Shown one piece after another: positions 17,492-27,617 of a stretch of 64,000 bases of DNA. The position numbers were made by a program, and so were the translations under genes. This DNA is from Achromobacter sp. UMC46 (GTDB lineage Bacteria; Pseudomonadota; Gammaproteobacteria; Burkholderiales; Burkholderiaceae_B), in contig NZ_LZZS01000035.1 in NCBI RefSeq assembly GCF_014170335.1, forward strand, positions 1-64,000, given 5' to 3'. The notes under the pieces were generated by a model that made no database searches, had not been told where the DNA came from, and saw nothing but the letters and a program-made list of their open reading frames with translations. Position 1 is the stretch's first letter, and every line of letters starts with the position of its first letter.

Positions 17492-18373
17492 TTACAGCAC
17501 CGACTTGAGCAGCTTGCCCATTTCGGAGGGGTTGCGCGTGGTGCGGATGCCGCAAGCTTCCATGACTTCCAGCTTGGCATCGGCCGTGTCGGCGCCGCCG
17601 GAGATCAGCGCGCCAGCGTGGCCCATGCGCTTTCCAGGAGGCGCGGTGACGCCGGCGATGAAGCCGACGACCGGCTTCTTCATGTTGTCCTTCGCCCATT
17701 CAGCGGCGTTGACTTCGTCCGGACCGCCGATTTCGCCGATCATGATGACGGCGTCGGTGTCGGGATCGTCATTGAACATCTTCAGGACGTCGACGTGCTT
17801 CAGGCCGTTGATGGGGTCGCCACCGATGCCGACGGCGCTGGATTGACCCAGGCCCAGCTCGGTAACTTGCGCCACGGCTTCGTACGTCAGGGTGCCCGAA
17901 CGGCTGACGATGCCGATGCGGCCCTTGCGGTGGATGTGGCCCGGCATGATGCCGATCTTGATTTCGTCCGGCGTGATCAGACCCGGGCAGTTCGGGCCCA
18001 GCAGCAGCGTCTTGCTGCCCTTGGCCTTCATGCGGTTCTTGACTTCCAGCATGTCGCGGACCGGGATGCCTTCGGTGATGCAGATCACCAGATCCAGTTC
18101 GGCTTCGACAGCTTCCCAGATGGCGGCGGCGGCACCGGCCGGCGGCACGTAAATGACGGACACGGTCGCGCCGGTGTCGGCCTTGGCGTCTTTCACCGTA
18201 GCGAAAATCGGCACGCCTTCGAAGTCTTCACCCGCCTTCTTGGGGTTCACGCCAGCCACGAAGGCGGCTTTACCATTGGCATACTCACGGCACATGCGGG
18301 TGTGGAACTGGCCCGTCTTACCCGTGATGCCCTGGGTGATGACTTTGGTGTCCTTGTTGATCAGAATCGACAT
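17492..18373 (-). CDS. sucD: Succinyl-CoA synthetase alpha subunit
   Basis: 293 aa from the ATG at 18373 ([21 protein letters not shown]); the longer frame runs into the sucC-sucD spacer repeat. The CoA-binding Rossmann part ([23 protein letters not shown]), [10 protein letters not shown] and the phosphohistidine region [16 protein letters not shown] are all present. It makes succinate, CoA and NTP from succinyl-CoA in the TCA cycle with SucC. Length and motifs are canonical. Confidence 0.97.
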   Translation of the reverse strand: MSILINKDTKVITQGITGKTGQFHTRMCREYANGKAAFVAGVNPKKAGEDFEGVPIFATVKDAKADTGATVSVIYVPPAGAAAAIWEAVEAELDLVICITEGIPVRDMLEVKNRMKAKGSKTLLLGPNCPGLITPDEIKIGIMPGHIHRKGRIGIVSRSGTLTYEAVAQVTELGLGQSSAVGIGGDPINGLKHVDVLKMFNDDPDTDAVIMIGEIGGPDEVNAAEWAKDNMKKPVVGFIAGVTAPPGKRMGHAGALISGGADTADAKLEVMEACGIRTTRNPSEMGKLLKSVL

Positions 18374-18399
18374 TTGTGAATCCTTGGCAATTTCTTTTA

Positions 18400-18473
18400 C
18401 CGCCGGGCCGTCCCAAGGTGGAAAGCTCCCCCATGGGGGGCAGCAAGCCACGAAGGGGCGCGGCGAGGGGGCA
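18400..18473 (-). repeat. GC-rich intergenic repeat copy between sucC and sucD
   Basis: On the minus strand this 74-base segment reads ...TTGCTGCCCCCCATGGGGGAGC... then CCTTGGGACGGCCCGGCGG. It is a clear relative of the tandem copies at 34924-35079. It fills most of the 103-base sucC-sucD spacer, in the same direction as transcription, and its central CCCCCATGGGGG palindrome can fold in the mRNA. It may stabilise the upstream sucC message, as REP elements do elsewhere. Confidence 0.75.
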
Positions 18474-18476
18474 TAT

Positions 18477-19637
<1,161 letters not shown>

Positions 19638-19647
19638 GTGTTACCTG

Positions 19648-20250
19648 TCAGGACGTATGAGAAAGAGAAGGTGAATCGGAGGACGAATCGGCCGATGCCT
19701 CAGCGCTACCCCCGGTGTACCACTTGGGATAGTGCTCAGCCACCACCGGGCCGCCAGTGCTGAGCGCATGACAGCCGTCCAATTGGAATGGACGCCGGTT
19801 CGGGTTGGTTTCCTGCCGCCGGCGGTTGGCCATGGTCTGGACCGCCGCGGTGGGAAGCACCTGCGACAGCTCGGTCATGTGCGTACAGCCTTCCACGTGC
19901 CCGAACCGCTCTTTGACCTGGCGGCGGAATCCCTTAAGCAGATTCATGCCGATCAGATCAGTGTAAGCCGGCTCGATGGCCATGCAATGACCGCCGTAAG
20001 GGGCGGCGTCATAGACCGCCTGCGCCGCCACGATCGAGAAATTCTCGTCGATGGTGATGCGCAGGTGCATATGGTGGATGGGCTGCCCGGCCTTGAACAT
20101 CTTGCCGTCGCTCTTGGGGAAATCGTACGCCTTCACGTCGATCAGCTCGGCTTCCAGATCCCAATTGCCGTCCTCGCGCGCATACGACTGCACGCGTATG
20201 GAACGCGTGTGCAGCGGTTGGCGAGGGTAATCCGGCGGTGGCAAGGGCAT
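19648..20250 (-). CDS. DUF2889 family protein
   Basis: 200 aa. The core begins HTRSIRVQSYAREDGNWDLEAELIDVKAYDF and contains HHMHLRITIDENFSIVAAQAVYDAAPY, a pattern I associate with DUF2889, a family of unknown function with an all-beta core and conserved His/Asp residues. The C-terminal 20 residues are Ser-rich. It lies 10 bases upstream of sucC and downstream of the PPTase gene. A weak candidate promoter, TTGATG-N15-TATACT, sits at 20310-20336. Function unknown; coexpression with sucCD is inferred from spacing. Confidence 0.75.
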   Translation of the reverse strand: MPLPPPDYPRQPLHTRSIRVQSYAREDGNWDLEAELIDVKAYDFPKSDGKMFKAGQPIHHMHLRITIDENFSIVAAQAVYDAAPYGGHCMAIEPAYTDLIGMNLLKGFRRQVKERFGHVEGCTHMTELSQVLPTAAVQTMANRRRQETNPNRRPFQLDGCHALSTGGPVVAEHYPKWYTGGSAEASADSSSDSPSLSHTS

Positions 20251-20332
20251 GCTGGGGGCCTGCGGGGCGAAGATGGCCTGCGCATGGTGCGCGGCAACAA
20301 AACCTTGAAAGTATAGCGCAGGCGGGCGGCCA

Positions 20333-20956
20333 TCAACCGTCTTGCTGCGGGCCGGCCGCTGGGGGACACAGCGCGGCGGAGGCCCAGAGCCCGTCGTGGC
20401 GGACCTGGCCGGTCAGCCGCGCGGCGGCCAGATGGCGTTCCCGCAGGGGCGTGTATTCCTCCAGCCCGCGGCGGCACGCCTTCAACCGGGCCTCCAGCGC
20501 GCTCCAGGTCCGGGCGAAGGCGTCCGCGCGCGCGGACGGGTCGCAGGCGGCCAGGCGGGCTGCGGCTTCCGGACCGCAATAAAGGCGGGCGACGTCGATG
20601 TCGCCTTCTCCGCCCCCTGCCCCGCCGTCGGCCAGGTCCACGCCGGGCATGCCCAGGCGCGACAGGCCGCACAGGATATAGGGGCCACAGTAAGAGAAAG
20701 AACTGTTCCAGCGGGCGCCCGGCGCCATGGCCGGGCCCTTGGGCGTTTCGGCCCAGGCCGGTGGCGTGCCGTCCCGGCGCAACAGTTCAGCGGAAAGCCA
20801 GTCCCGGGCGGCCTGGCGCTGCCCTTCCCGGCCGGCCGCCGCGTGCAGCAGCCACAACTCGACCGGTGCGCCCGCCTCGTTCAACCGCAGCGTCGCCGGC
20901 GGGGCCGCCGTCGTCGCCTGGAACTGGGCAATGGCCGACGCCCTGATCTCCCTCAT
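20333..20956 (-). CDS. 4'-phosphopantetheinyl transferase superfamily protein (divergent)
   Basis: 207 aa from the ATG at 20956, which overlaps the TGA of the synthetase gene (ATGA). The central GMPGVDLADGG corresponds to the G-V-D metal motif, and FARTWSALEARLKACRRGLEEY to the F-x-x-x-W-x-x-x-EA motif of Sfp-type transferases; the usual Lys of W-x-x-KEA is replaced (WSALEA). These enzymes attach the CoA-derived arm to carrier-protein serine. Position and overlap make the adjacent synthetase's carrier domain (Ser about residue 547) the likely target. The N-terminal 80 residues are weakly conserved. Assignment is moderate because of the divergent motifs. Confidence 0.68.
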   Translation of the reverse strand: MREIRASAIAQFQATTAAPPATLRLNEAGAPVELWLLHAAAGREGQRQAARDWLSAELLRRDGTPPAWAETPKGPAMAPGARWNSSFSYCGPYILCGLSRLGMPGVDLADGGAGGGEGDIDVARLYCGPEAAARLAACDPSARADAFARTWSALEARLKACRRGLEEYTPLRERHLAAARLTGQVRHDGLWASAALCPPAAGPQQDG

Positions 20957-23900
20957 CGCGTCCACGGGGTGGCCGGACTGCCCATCCAGGCCTGCCCGGC
21001 CGGGATGGCTTCGCCCTTCAGCACCAGGGTCAACGGGCCCAGCACGGCGCGGTCCTCGACGTGGGTGTCGTACAGGATCGTGCTGCGCGGGCCGACGTTG
21101 ACGCCGCGGCCAATGCGGACCAGTCCGATCTTCATGACGCGGTCCTCGAACAGGTGGGTCTGCGGCCCGGACCAGGCATGCAGCACCGCGTCGTCGCCGA
21201 TCTGGACGCAGTCGTATTCGGTGACGTCGGTTGTGTCCATGAAAACGCGCTTGCCGATGCGGGCGCCCATGCAGCGCAGCGCCAGGGGCAGCCAGGGCGT
21301 CGCGCGCAGGAAATTGAAGAAGTTCGGCACGGCGATCGACTCGTACAGGCTGGTCACCGCCTCGCTCTTCCAGACGAAGGGCGTCCACATGGGCTCGGCG
21401 CGCGGCCGGTACCGGCCCACCAGCACCCATTTCAGCAGCACCAGGAACAGGAACGTGCCCAGGCCGTACAGCACGCCCGCCAGCATCAGTTCATCGAACG
21501 CGGCCAGGAAGCCGTGGGCCGCGGCGATCGGGATGACCTTCATGACGGTCAGGTAGCCCACCGCGATCACGACCGCCAGCGGCAGGATCATGCGCATGCC
21601 TTCGACCGCGCCGCGCGCGACCTTGCGGCCCAGGCTGGGCCGGAACGTCAGATGCGCGGGGAAGCCCGCCGTCTGTTCCCGCGCGGGCAAGGCCAGCGGC
21701 GGATTGCCGAGCCAGGTCTGGCCGCTGGCCATGCGGCCGTTCGCCGGCGCCCGGCTCTGCACGCCGATCAGCACGTCATCAGGCAGCACCGAGCCATCAG
21801 GCACGTAGGCCCCGTTGCCGACAAAGCTGCGGTTGCCGATGACGGTGGGCCGCATGGTCATCCAGCCCCGGTCGATTTCCTCGTCACCCAGCATGACGCC
21901 GTCGGCGATGAAGCTGTCGCGTCCCAGCGTCAGCATGTCGGGCACGATGCCCATGGCGGTGGAGATTTCGGTGCCGCGCCCCACTTTCGCCCCCAGCAGC
22001 CGATACCAGGTGCCGGCGTAGATCGATGCGTACAGGCCGTGCAGCACGCTCAGGCTGGATTCCTGGATCTGGTTGGTGAGCCATCGGCGCAGATAGATCT
22101 GCCCGTAGACCGGCCAACGTCCGCCCGTCAGCCTGGGCAGCAGCGCCCAGCGCAGCAGGGCGGACACCAGCACCGTCAGCAAAAGCAGCAAGGCGCTGGC
22201 CGGCAATGCCAGCAGCAGATAGCAGAGGAAGGCGTAGGGCCAGGACACGCGGTCGCCCGTCAGGTCCAGCCAGCGCGCGTCGATCCAGTCGATCAGCACG
22301 AAACTGGGGAAGACCGGCATGAAGAACAACGCGGCGATCAGCGTGCCGCCCAGGGCATAAGCCACCACGTCCAGCCGGCGCAGGCGTCCCTCGCGGACGG
22401 GGCGAGGCGGCAATTCAGGCGCCTGCGCCTGGGGAGCGTGCCGCGCGGGCGAGCCCGTCCAGACCTGCCCCGCCGGCACGCGCGCGCCCGACGCCAGCGA
22501 CGACAGGCCGTCCAGCCGCGCGCCCTCGCCCATCGACACGTCGCCTTGCAGCACCGCGTACGACCCGACGTAGGCGTTGTCCGCCAAGGTGATCGGCGCC
22601 ACTTCCCAGACGCCGCCGCGCACCGCGAAGTTCTCCAGATTGACCGCCGCGCCGATGCTGACGCCATCGCCGATCGACAGCAGGTCCGGCGCGCGGACCG
22701 AGATGCGGCTGATGGCGGCATCCCGGCCGATGCGCGCGCCCAGCGCCCGCAGGTACCAGACCTGCAACGGGGAGCCGGCCAGCAGATGGGCCGGCGGAAT
22801 GTCCAGCACCCGGTCCACCAGCCACCACCGGTAGAAGCGCCAGCCATACAGCGGATAGCGGCCTGGTTTGAGCCTGCCCAGGATGCCCCACTTGCAGGCC
22901 ACGGCCACGCCGAAGCTCAGCAGGTTGCAGACCAGATAGCTGGCAATGGACAGCGCCACCGCGCGCCAGACCGAGTCGCCCTCGTCGCCCGTCCAATAGT
23001 GATAGGTGAAAAAGGGCGTCAACCAGATCAGCATGCGCACGCCGATCAGCAGCGGCAGCGCGGCCAGCTGGGCCAGGCCACATGCCCAGCGCCGCCATTC
23101 CGGCGCACGGGCGGCAAGGTCGGCGGCGCCGGCGTGGGTCTTTCCGTCGCCCTCGCCGCCGCTTGCACCTTCCGCCGCGACCGGCCGGGCCGCCGCCAGC
23201 GCGTCCAGGCGCGCGGCCAGCGCCCCCAGGCCCGGATGCTGATAGAGCTCGTGCATCGTCAGCGCCGAAAACTGCGGATGCTTGCGCAGTGAAGACACCA
23301 ACCGCGCGGCCAACAGGGAATGGCCGCCCAGGTCGCGGAAGAAATCGCTGGCCAGGCGCAGGGGCTGCCCCGGGAACAACGGGCGCAGCGCATCGAATAG
23401 CGCCTGTTCGCCGGGCGTGACGGCGTCGTCGTCTTCGCCGCTGGGCTCGGACACGCTTTCCAGTTCACGCGACTTGAGCGCTTTGCGGTCGATCTTTCCC
23501 GAGGTCAGGCGCGGCACCTCGGCGACCCGCTCGAAGCGCGCCGGGATCATATAGGCAGGCAGGCCCTGCGCCAGCGCGGCCCGCAGGGCGTGCAGGTCCA
23601 GCCGCGCTTCGCCTTCGGGTTTCAGGAAGGCCACCAGTTGATCGATGCCCCCCAGATCGCGCAACACGACCGCCGCCGCGCCCACGCCCGGTTGCCGGTA
23701 CAGCGCCGCTTCGATCTCGCCCAGCTCGACCCGGAAGCCGCGCACCTTCACCTGATCGTCGCTGCGGCCCAGGCACTGGATCTGGCCGTGCTCGTCGATG
23801 CGGGCCAGATCGCCGCTGCGGTACATGCGCGTGTCGTGATCGCCGACAGGCCGCGGATTGGCCAGGAATTTTTCCGCCGTCAGCTCGGGGCGCCCCAGAT

Positions 23901-24957
23901 AGCCGCCCGCCACGCCCGGGCCGGTGATGCAAAGCTCGCCGACCTGCCCTTGCGGCAGCACCGCGCCGTCCTCGCCGCGGATCAGCATGCCGTAATTGGG
24001 CAGCGGCGTGCCGATGGTCACCGGCTGACCCGGCAGCAATTCCGCCAGGCTCGCCGATACCGTGGTTTCCGTCGGGCCATAGGTATTGAACAGGCGCCGG
24101 CCGGGCGTGGACCATCGCGGCACGAGGAAGTCGGGGCACACCTCGCCGCCCAGGTTCACGATCCGCAGCCCCGGCACGTCGCGCGCGAACAGCGCCAGCA
24201 AGGTCGGCACCGCGTGCAGCACGGTGACACCTTCTTGCACCAGCGCGTCGGGCAGGCCTTCGGGGTCGGTCGTCAACATCTTGGGCGCCACCCACAGGCT
24301 TGCGCCGACCAGGTAGCTGATCCAGATCTCTTCGAACGACATGTCGAAGGCCACCGAGAATCCCTGGTAGACCTTGTCGCCGGCCCGCACGCCCAGCACC
24401 TCGTTTTCACTACGCAGGAAATGGCAGATGCTGGCCTGGCTGATCGGTACGCCTTTCGGCTTGCCGGTGGAGCCGGACGTGTAGATCACGTAGGCGGGAT
24501 GTTCGGGCAGCAGCCCTTCCCGCTTTCGCAAGCCGGCTTCCACGGGCATCGACAGCGCCCAGGTGGTCCAGGTGGCCATGCCGTCCAGGCGCACGTCGGC
24601 GCCCGCGATCAGCCCCTCCGCGCCCGCGTCCTGCAGACAGGCCAGCATGCGGTCGGGCGGCGTATCGGATTCGAACGGCAACCATGCCGCGCCAGCCTTG
24701 GCGATGGCCGCCTGCATCACCAGCAGGTCCGCGCCGCGCGGCAGGCACAGGCCCACGATCTGGCCGGGCCGCACGCCGGCCTCGATCAGATGGTGCGCGG
24801 CCAGATCGGCGCGCTGGCCCAGCATGTCGTACGTCAGGGTTTGATCCAGCCAGTGGATGGCGGCGGCGGCGGGAGACCGCAGGATCGTGGCTTCCAGAAT
24901 ATCGGGCAACGTTTCCGCGGTAAGCAGATCCGGCCGATAGGGGCCTTGAAGAATCAT
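20953..24957 (-). CDS. Pls/PosA-type single-module nonribosomal peptide synthetase with integral membrane C-terminus
   Basis: 1334 aa. Residues 1-500 form an adenylation domain: YTSGSTGKPKG at 159-169, GYLGRPELTAEKF, YRSGDLAR and the catalytic Lys near 488 (LTSGKIDRKAL). A carrier domain follows with the pantetheine Ser near 547 in FFRDLGGHSLLAARL. The rest alternates membrane helices with three hexapeptide-repeat, left-handed beta-helix segments (ISRISVRAPDLLSIGDGVSIGAA; GRGTEISTAMGIVPDMLTLG; GKRVFMDTTDVTEYDCVQIG). This A-T-(TM-C)3 plan matches poly-epsilon-lysine synthetase Pls and poly-ornithine enzyme PosA; there is no condensation or thioesterase domain. Hand alignment of the pocket gives D-M-E at the first three code positions; the acidic third residue suggests a basic amino acid. 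Product unknown. Confidence 0.85.
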   Translation of the reverse strand: MILQGPYRPDLLTAETLPDILEATILRSPAAAAIHWLDQTLTYDMLGQRADLAAHHLIEAGVRPGQIVGLCLPRGADLLVMQAAIAKAGAAWLPFESDTPPDRMLACLQDAGAEGLIAGADVRLDGMATWTTWALSMPVEAGLRKREGLLPEHPAYVIYTSGSTGKPKGVPISQASICHFLRSENEVLGVRAGDKVYQGFSVAFDMSFEEIWISYLVGASLWVAPKMLTTDPEGLPDALVQEGVTVLHAVPTLLALFARDVPGLRIVNLGGEVCPDFLVPRWSTPGRRLFNTYGPTETTVSASLAELLPGQPVTIGTPLPNYGMLIRGEDGAVLPQGQVGELCITGPGVAGGYLGRPELTAEKFLANPRPVGDHDTRMYRSGDLARIDEHGQIQCLGRSDDQVKVRGFRVELGEIEAALYRQPGVGAAAVVLRDLGGIDQLVAFLKPEGEARLDLHALRAALAQGLPAYMIPARFERVAEVPRLTSGKIDRKALKSRELESVSEPSGEDDDAVTPGEQALFDALRPLFPGQPLRLASDFFRDLGGHSLLAARLVSSLRKHPQFSALTMHELYQHPGLGALAARLDALAAARPVAAEGASGGEGDGKTHAGAADLAARAPEWRRWACGLAQLAALPLLIGVRMLIWLTPFFTYHYWTGDEGDSVWRAVALSIASYLVCNLLSFGVAVACKWGILGRLKPGRYPLYGWRFYRWWLVDRVLDIPPAHLLAGSPLQVWYLRALGARIGRDAAISRISVRAPDLLSIGDGVSIGAAVNLENFAVRGGVWEVAPITLADNAYVGSYAVLQGDVSMGEGARLDGLSSLASGARVPAGQVWTGSPARHAPQAQAPELPPRPVREGRLRRLDVVAYALGGTLIAALFFMPVFPSFVLIDWIDARWLDLTGDRVSWPYAFLCYLLLALPASALLLLLTVLVSALLRWALLPRLTGGRWPVYGQIYLRRWLTNQIQESSLSVLHGLYASIYAGTWYRLLGAKVGRGTEISTAMGIVPDMLTLGRDSFIADGVMLGDEEIDRGWMTMRPTVIGNRSFVGNGAYVPDGSVLPDDVLIGVQSRAPANGRMASGQTWLGNPPLALPAREQTAGFPAHLTFRPSLGRKVARGAVEGMRMILPLAVVIAVGYLTVMKVIPIAAAHGFLAAFDELMLAGVLYGLGTFLFLVLLKWVLVGRYRPRAEPMWTPFVWKSEAVTSLYESIAVPNFFNFLRATPWLPLALRCMGARIGKRVFMDTTDVTEYDCVQIGDDAVLHAWSGPQTHLFEDRVMKIGLVRIGRGVNVGPRSTILYDTHVEDRAVLGPLTLVLKGEAIPAGQAWMGSPATPWTR

Positions 24958-25034
24958 AGGAACGGCGAGAATCCGGCTGTGGGGATTTTTTTCTTATTGA
25001 CCCACGCCGCGCGAATTCGTTCAAGCTCCCGCTC

Positions 25035-25078
25035 AAAAAAAATCCCCTGATTCGCGCTTGCGACACGCGAACCTGGGG
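25035..25078 (-). terminator. Intrinsic terminator of metE
   Basis: On the minus strand a long stem (CCCC-A-GGTTCGCG pairing with CGCGAATC-A-GGGG, one G-U pair, loop about 9 nt) ends in ATTTTTTTT. It lies 51 bases after the metE stop and upstream of the synthetase gene, so that gene needs its own promoter in 24958-25034. Confidence 0.88.
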
Positions 25079-25128
25079 CTTGCACCCGCGCCGCCGGCCT
25101 GAGGACTGACGGCGCGGACGGCCGATTG

Positions 25129-27426
25129 TCAGTTCGACTGGCGCAGCGTGCGGGCCGCTTGCACCATGCCGATCAGCGCGGCCTCGGTTTCGGGCCAGGC
25201 GCGCGTCTTCAGGCCGCAGTCAGGATTCACCCACAGGCGTTCCTTGGGCAGACGGGCGGCCGCCTTTTCCATCAGGCCGACCATCCAGTCCACTTCGGGC
25301 ACGTTGGGCGAGTGAATGTCATACACGCCAGGGCCGATGTCGTTCGGGTAGTCGAAGTCTTCGAACGCCTTGAGCAGCTCCATGTTGGAGCGCGACGTTT
25401 CGATCGTGATCACGTCCGCGTCCATCGCGGCGATCGATTCGATGATGTCGTTGAACTCCGAATAGCACATGTGGGTGTGGATCTGCGTTTCGTCACGCAC
25501 GCCGGCGGTCGACAGGCGGAAGCAATCCACGGCCCAGTCGAGGTATGCCTTCCAGTCGGCGCGGCGCAGCGGCAGGCCTTCGCGGATGGCGGGTTCGTCG
25601 ATCTGGATGACGCTGATGCCGGCGGTTTCCAGGTCCACCACTTCGTCGCGCAGCGCCAGCGCCAGTTGGCGGCAGGTCTGTTCACGCGGCTGGTCGTCAC
25701 GCACGAACGACCATTGCAGAATGGTGACCGGACCGGTCAGCATGCCCTTGACGGGCTTGTCCGTCAGCGACTGCGCGTACGACGACCACCCCACCGTCAT
25801 CGGCGCAGGACGAGCCACGTCGCCGAAAATGACCGGCGGCTTGACGCAGCGCGAACCGTAGCTTTGCACCCAGCCGTTCTTGGTGAACGCGAAGCCGGCC
25901 AGCAATTCGCCGAAGTACTCCACCATGTCGTTGCGCTCGGGTTCGCCGTGCACCAGCACGTCCAGACCCACCTTTTCCTGGAAGCGGATGACTTCCTCGA
26001 TTTCCTTGCGGATGGCGGTCTCGTAACCCGAATCCGTCAGCGCGCCGGCCTTCCAGTCGCGGCGCAACGCGCGGATCTCGGCGGTCTGCGGGAACGAACC
26101 GATCGTGGTCGTCGGGTAGGCGGGCAGGCCCAGTTGTTCTTGCTGGCGGGCGATCCGGCCGGCAAACGGAGCGCGGTCGCGCGACACGCCGGCCGCGCCA
26201 GCCATGCGCTGGCCCACCACCGGATTATGGATGCGGGCCGACGAACGGCGGGCGGCCAAGGCGGCGCGTTGCGTCGCCAGACCCGCCTGCACGGCCGGTT
26301 CCGTGGCGTTGTCCAGGGCTCGGCCCAGCAGGCTCAATTCTTCCAGCTTCTGCGCGGCGAACGACAACCAGCTCTTCAGCTCAGCGTCCAGTTCCGTTTC
26401 GTTGGCCAGGTCCACCGGCACATGCAGCAGCGAGCACGACGGGGCCAGCCACAGGCGGTCACCCAGTTGCTGCTTGACCGGAGCCAGCGCCGTGATGGCG
26501 GCGTCCAGGTCGGTGCGCCAGATGTTGCGGCCGTTGATGACGCCGGCGGACACTACCTGATCGACGCGCAGGCCGGCCACGACCTCAGCCAGTTGCTCTG
26601 GGGCGCGGACCAGGTCCACGTGCAGGCCGGCCACGGGCAGCGCCTGGACGGTGGACAGGTTGTCCTTCAAGCCATCGAAGTAGGTAGCGATCAACAGCTT
26701 GGCGGGGCTTGCGGCCAGCGTGGCATACACCTGCCTGAAGGCGTCGCGCCAGGCTGGCGGCAGATCCAGCACCAGGATGGGCTCGTCGATCTGCACCCAT
26801 TTCACACCCAGCTTGGCAAAGCGGGCCAACACTTCTTCGTACACGGGCAGCAAGGCGGCCAGCAGTTGCAGCTTGCCGACATCGGCCGCGCCGCCCGCAA
26901 AGGCGTCGCCCTTGCCCTGGTATAGCCAGGTCAGCGGCCCCGGGATCACCGGCTTGACGGCATGGCCCAGTGCCTGCGCTTCCTGGATCTGCTCGAACAG
27001 CGATTCACGCGCAATGCGGAACGTCTGGCCCGGAACCAGTTCCGGCACGATGTAGTGATAGTTGGTGTCGAACCACTTGGTCATTTCGCAAGCGGCGGCG
27101 GGCTTGCCCGTCGGCGCGCGGCCACGGCCCATGCGGAACAAGGTGTCCAGCGTGACCACTTCATTGTCGCTCTGGCCGAAACGGGCCGGCACGGCGCCCA
27201 GCAGCGTGCTCCATTCCAGGATTTGGTCGTACCAGGCAAAGTCTCCCACGGGCACGAACTTCAAGCCGGCTGCGGCCTGCAGCTTCCAGTGCTTGGCGCG
27301 CAGTTCGCGGCCGGTGTCTTCCAGCGCTTCGGCGGTTTGCTTGCCGGCCCAATACGCTTCCACAGCGCGCTTGAGTTCGCGCTGGGCGCCAATTCGAGGA
27401 AACCCCAGATTATGAATAATAGTCAT
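25129..27426 (-). CDS. metE: Cobalamin-independent methionine synthase
   Basis: 765 aa from the ATG at 27426 ([19 protein letters not shown]). MetE transfers a methyl group from methyl-tetrahydrofolate triglutamate to homocysteine using Zn2+. The C-terminal zinc and homocysteine ligands are visible in [14 protein letters not shown] (His and Cys) and [11 protein letters not shown] (Cys). Length is canonical. It is divergent from metR across a 191-base regulatory region. MetE is costly to make, so MetR control is expected. Confidence 0.97.
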   Translation of the reverse strand: MTIIHNLGFPRIGAQRELKRAVEAYWAGKQTAEALEDTGRELRAKHWKLQAAAGLKFVPVGDFAWYDQILEWSTLLGAVPARFGQSDNEVVTLDTLFRMGRGRAPTGKPAAACEMTKWFDTNYHYIVPELVPGQTFRIARESLFEQIQEAQALGHAVKPVIPGPLTWLYQGKGDAFAGGAADVGKLQLLAALLPVYEEVLARFAKLGVKWVQIDEPILVLDLPPAWRDAFRQVYATLAASPAKLLIATYFDGLKDNLSTVQALPVAGLHVDLVRAPEQLAEVVAGLRVDQVVSAGVINGRNIWRTDLDAAITALAPVKQQLGDRLWLAPSCSLLHVPVDLANETELDAELKSWLSFAAQKLEELSLLGRALDNATEPAVQAGLATQRAALAARRSSARIHNPVVGQRMAGAAGVSRDRAPFAGRIARQQEQLGLPAYPTTTIGSFPQTAEIRALRRDWKAGALTDSGYETAIRKEIEEVIRFQEKVGLDVLVHGEPERNDMVEYFGELLAGFAFTKNGWVQSYGSRCVKPPVIFGDVARPAPMTVGWSSYAQSLTDKPVKGMLTGPVTILQWSFVRDDQPREQTCRQLALALRDEVVDLETAGISVIQIDEPAIREGLPLRRADWKAYLDWAVDCFRLSTAGVRDETQIHTHMCYSEFNDIIESIAAMDADVITIETSRSNMELLKAFEDFDYPNDIGPGVYDIHSPNVPEVDWMVGLMEKAAARLPKERLWVNPDCGLKTRAWPETEAALIGMVQAARTLRQSN

Positions 27427-27486
27427 GACACCCCCGCCGTTAGACAAAATTTGTTCAAGTGAGGGCTATTGTGCAGGCAAATCTAC

Positions 27487-27532
27487 ATGAATCAAAATCA
27501 ATGTCTACATTCATAAGATGAGTAAATCTCAT
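27487..27532. promoter_or_regulatory. Candidate MetR operators in the metE-metR spacer
   Basis: ATGAG-TAAAT-CTCAT at 27518-27532 is a perfect inverted repeat close to the MetR consensus TGAA-N5-TTCA (two changes). Just beside it ATGAAT (27487-27492) and ATTCAT (27509-27514) form a wider inverted repeat. Both lie in the AT-rich part of the divergent spacer, where a LysR-type regulator would control metE and its own gene. Confidence 0.5.
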
Positions 27533-27617
27533 ACAATATGAGTTCATTCCACTCAGAGGGGAGGGAGCCGGCCGCGAACGCCCGCCGGGCGCCGCCCCCT
27601 CGCTCCCGCCGAAACCG

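Noticed and set aside
21061..23292. 743-aa open frame on the plus strand opposite the synthetase
   Set aside because: Antisense to a gene with clear adenylation, carrier and hexapeptide motifs; composition is Gln/His/Arg-rich without a domain.
25126..26925. 599-aa open frame opposite metE
   Set aside because: Antisense shadow; metE is complete and canonical.
27427..27617. Cobalamin or SAM riboswitch upstream of metE
   Set aside because: The spacer is short, AT-rich and lacks the conserved boxes of these riboswitches; LysR-type control explains it.
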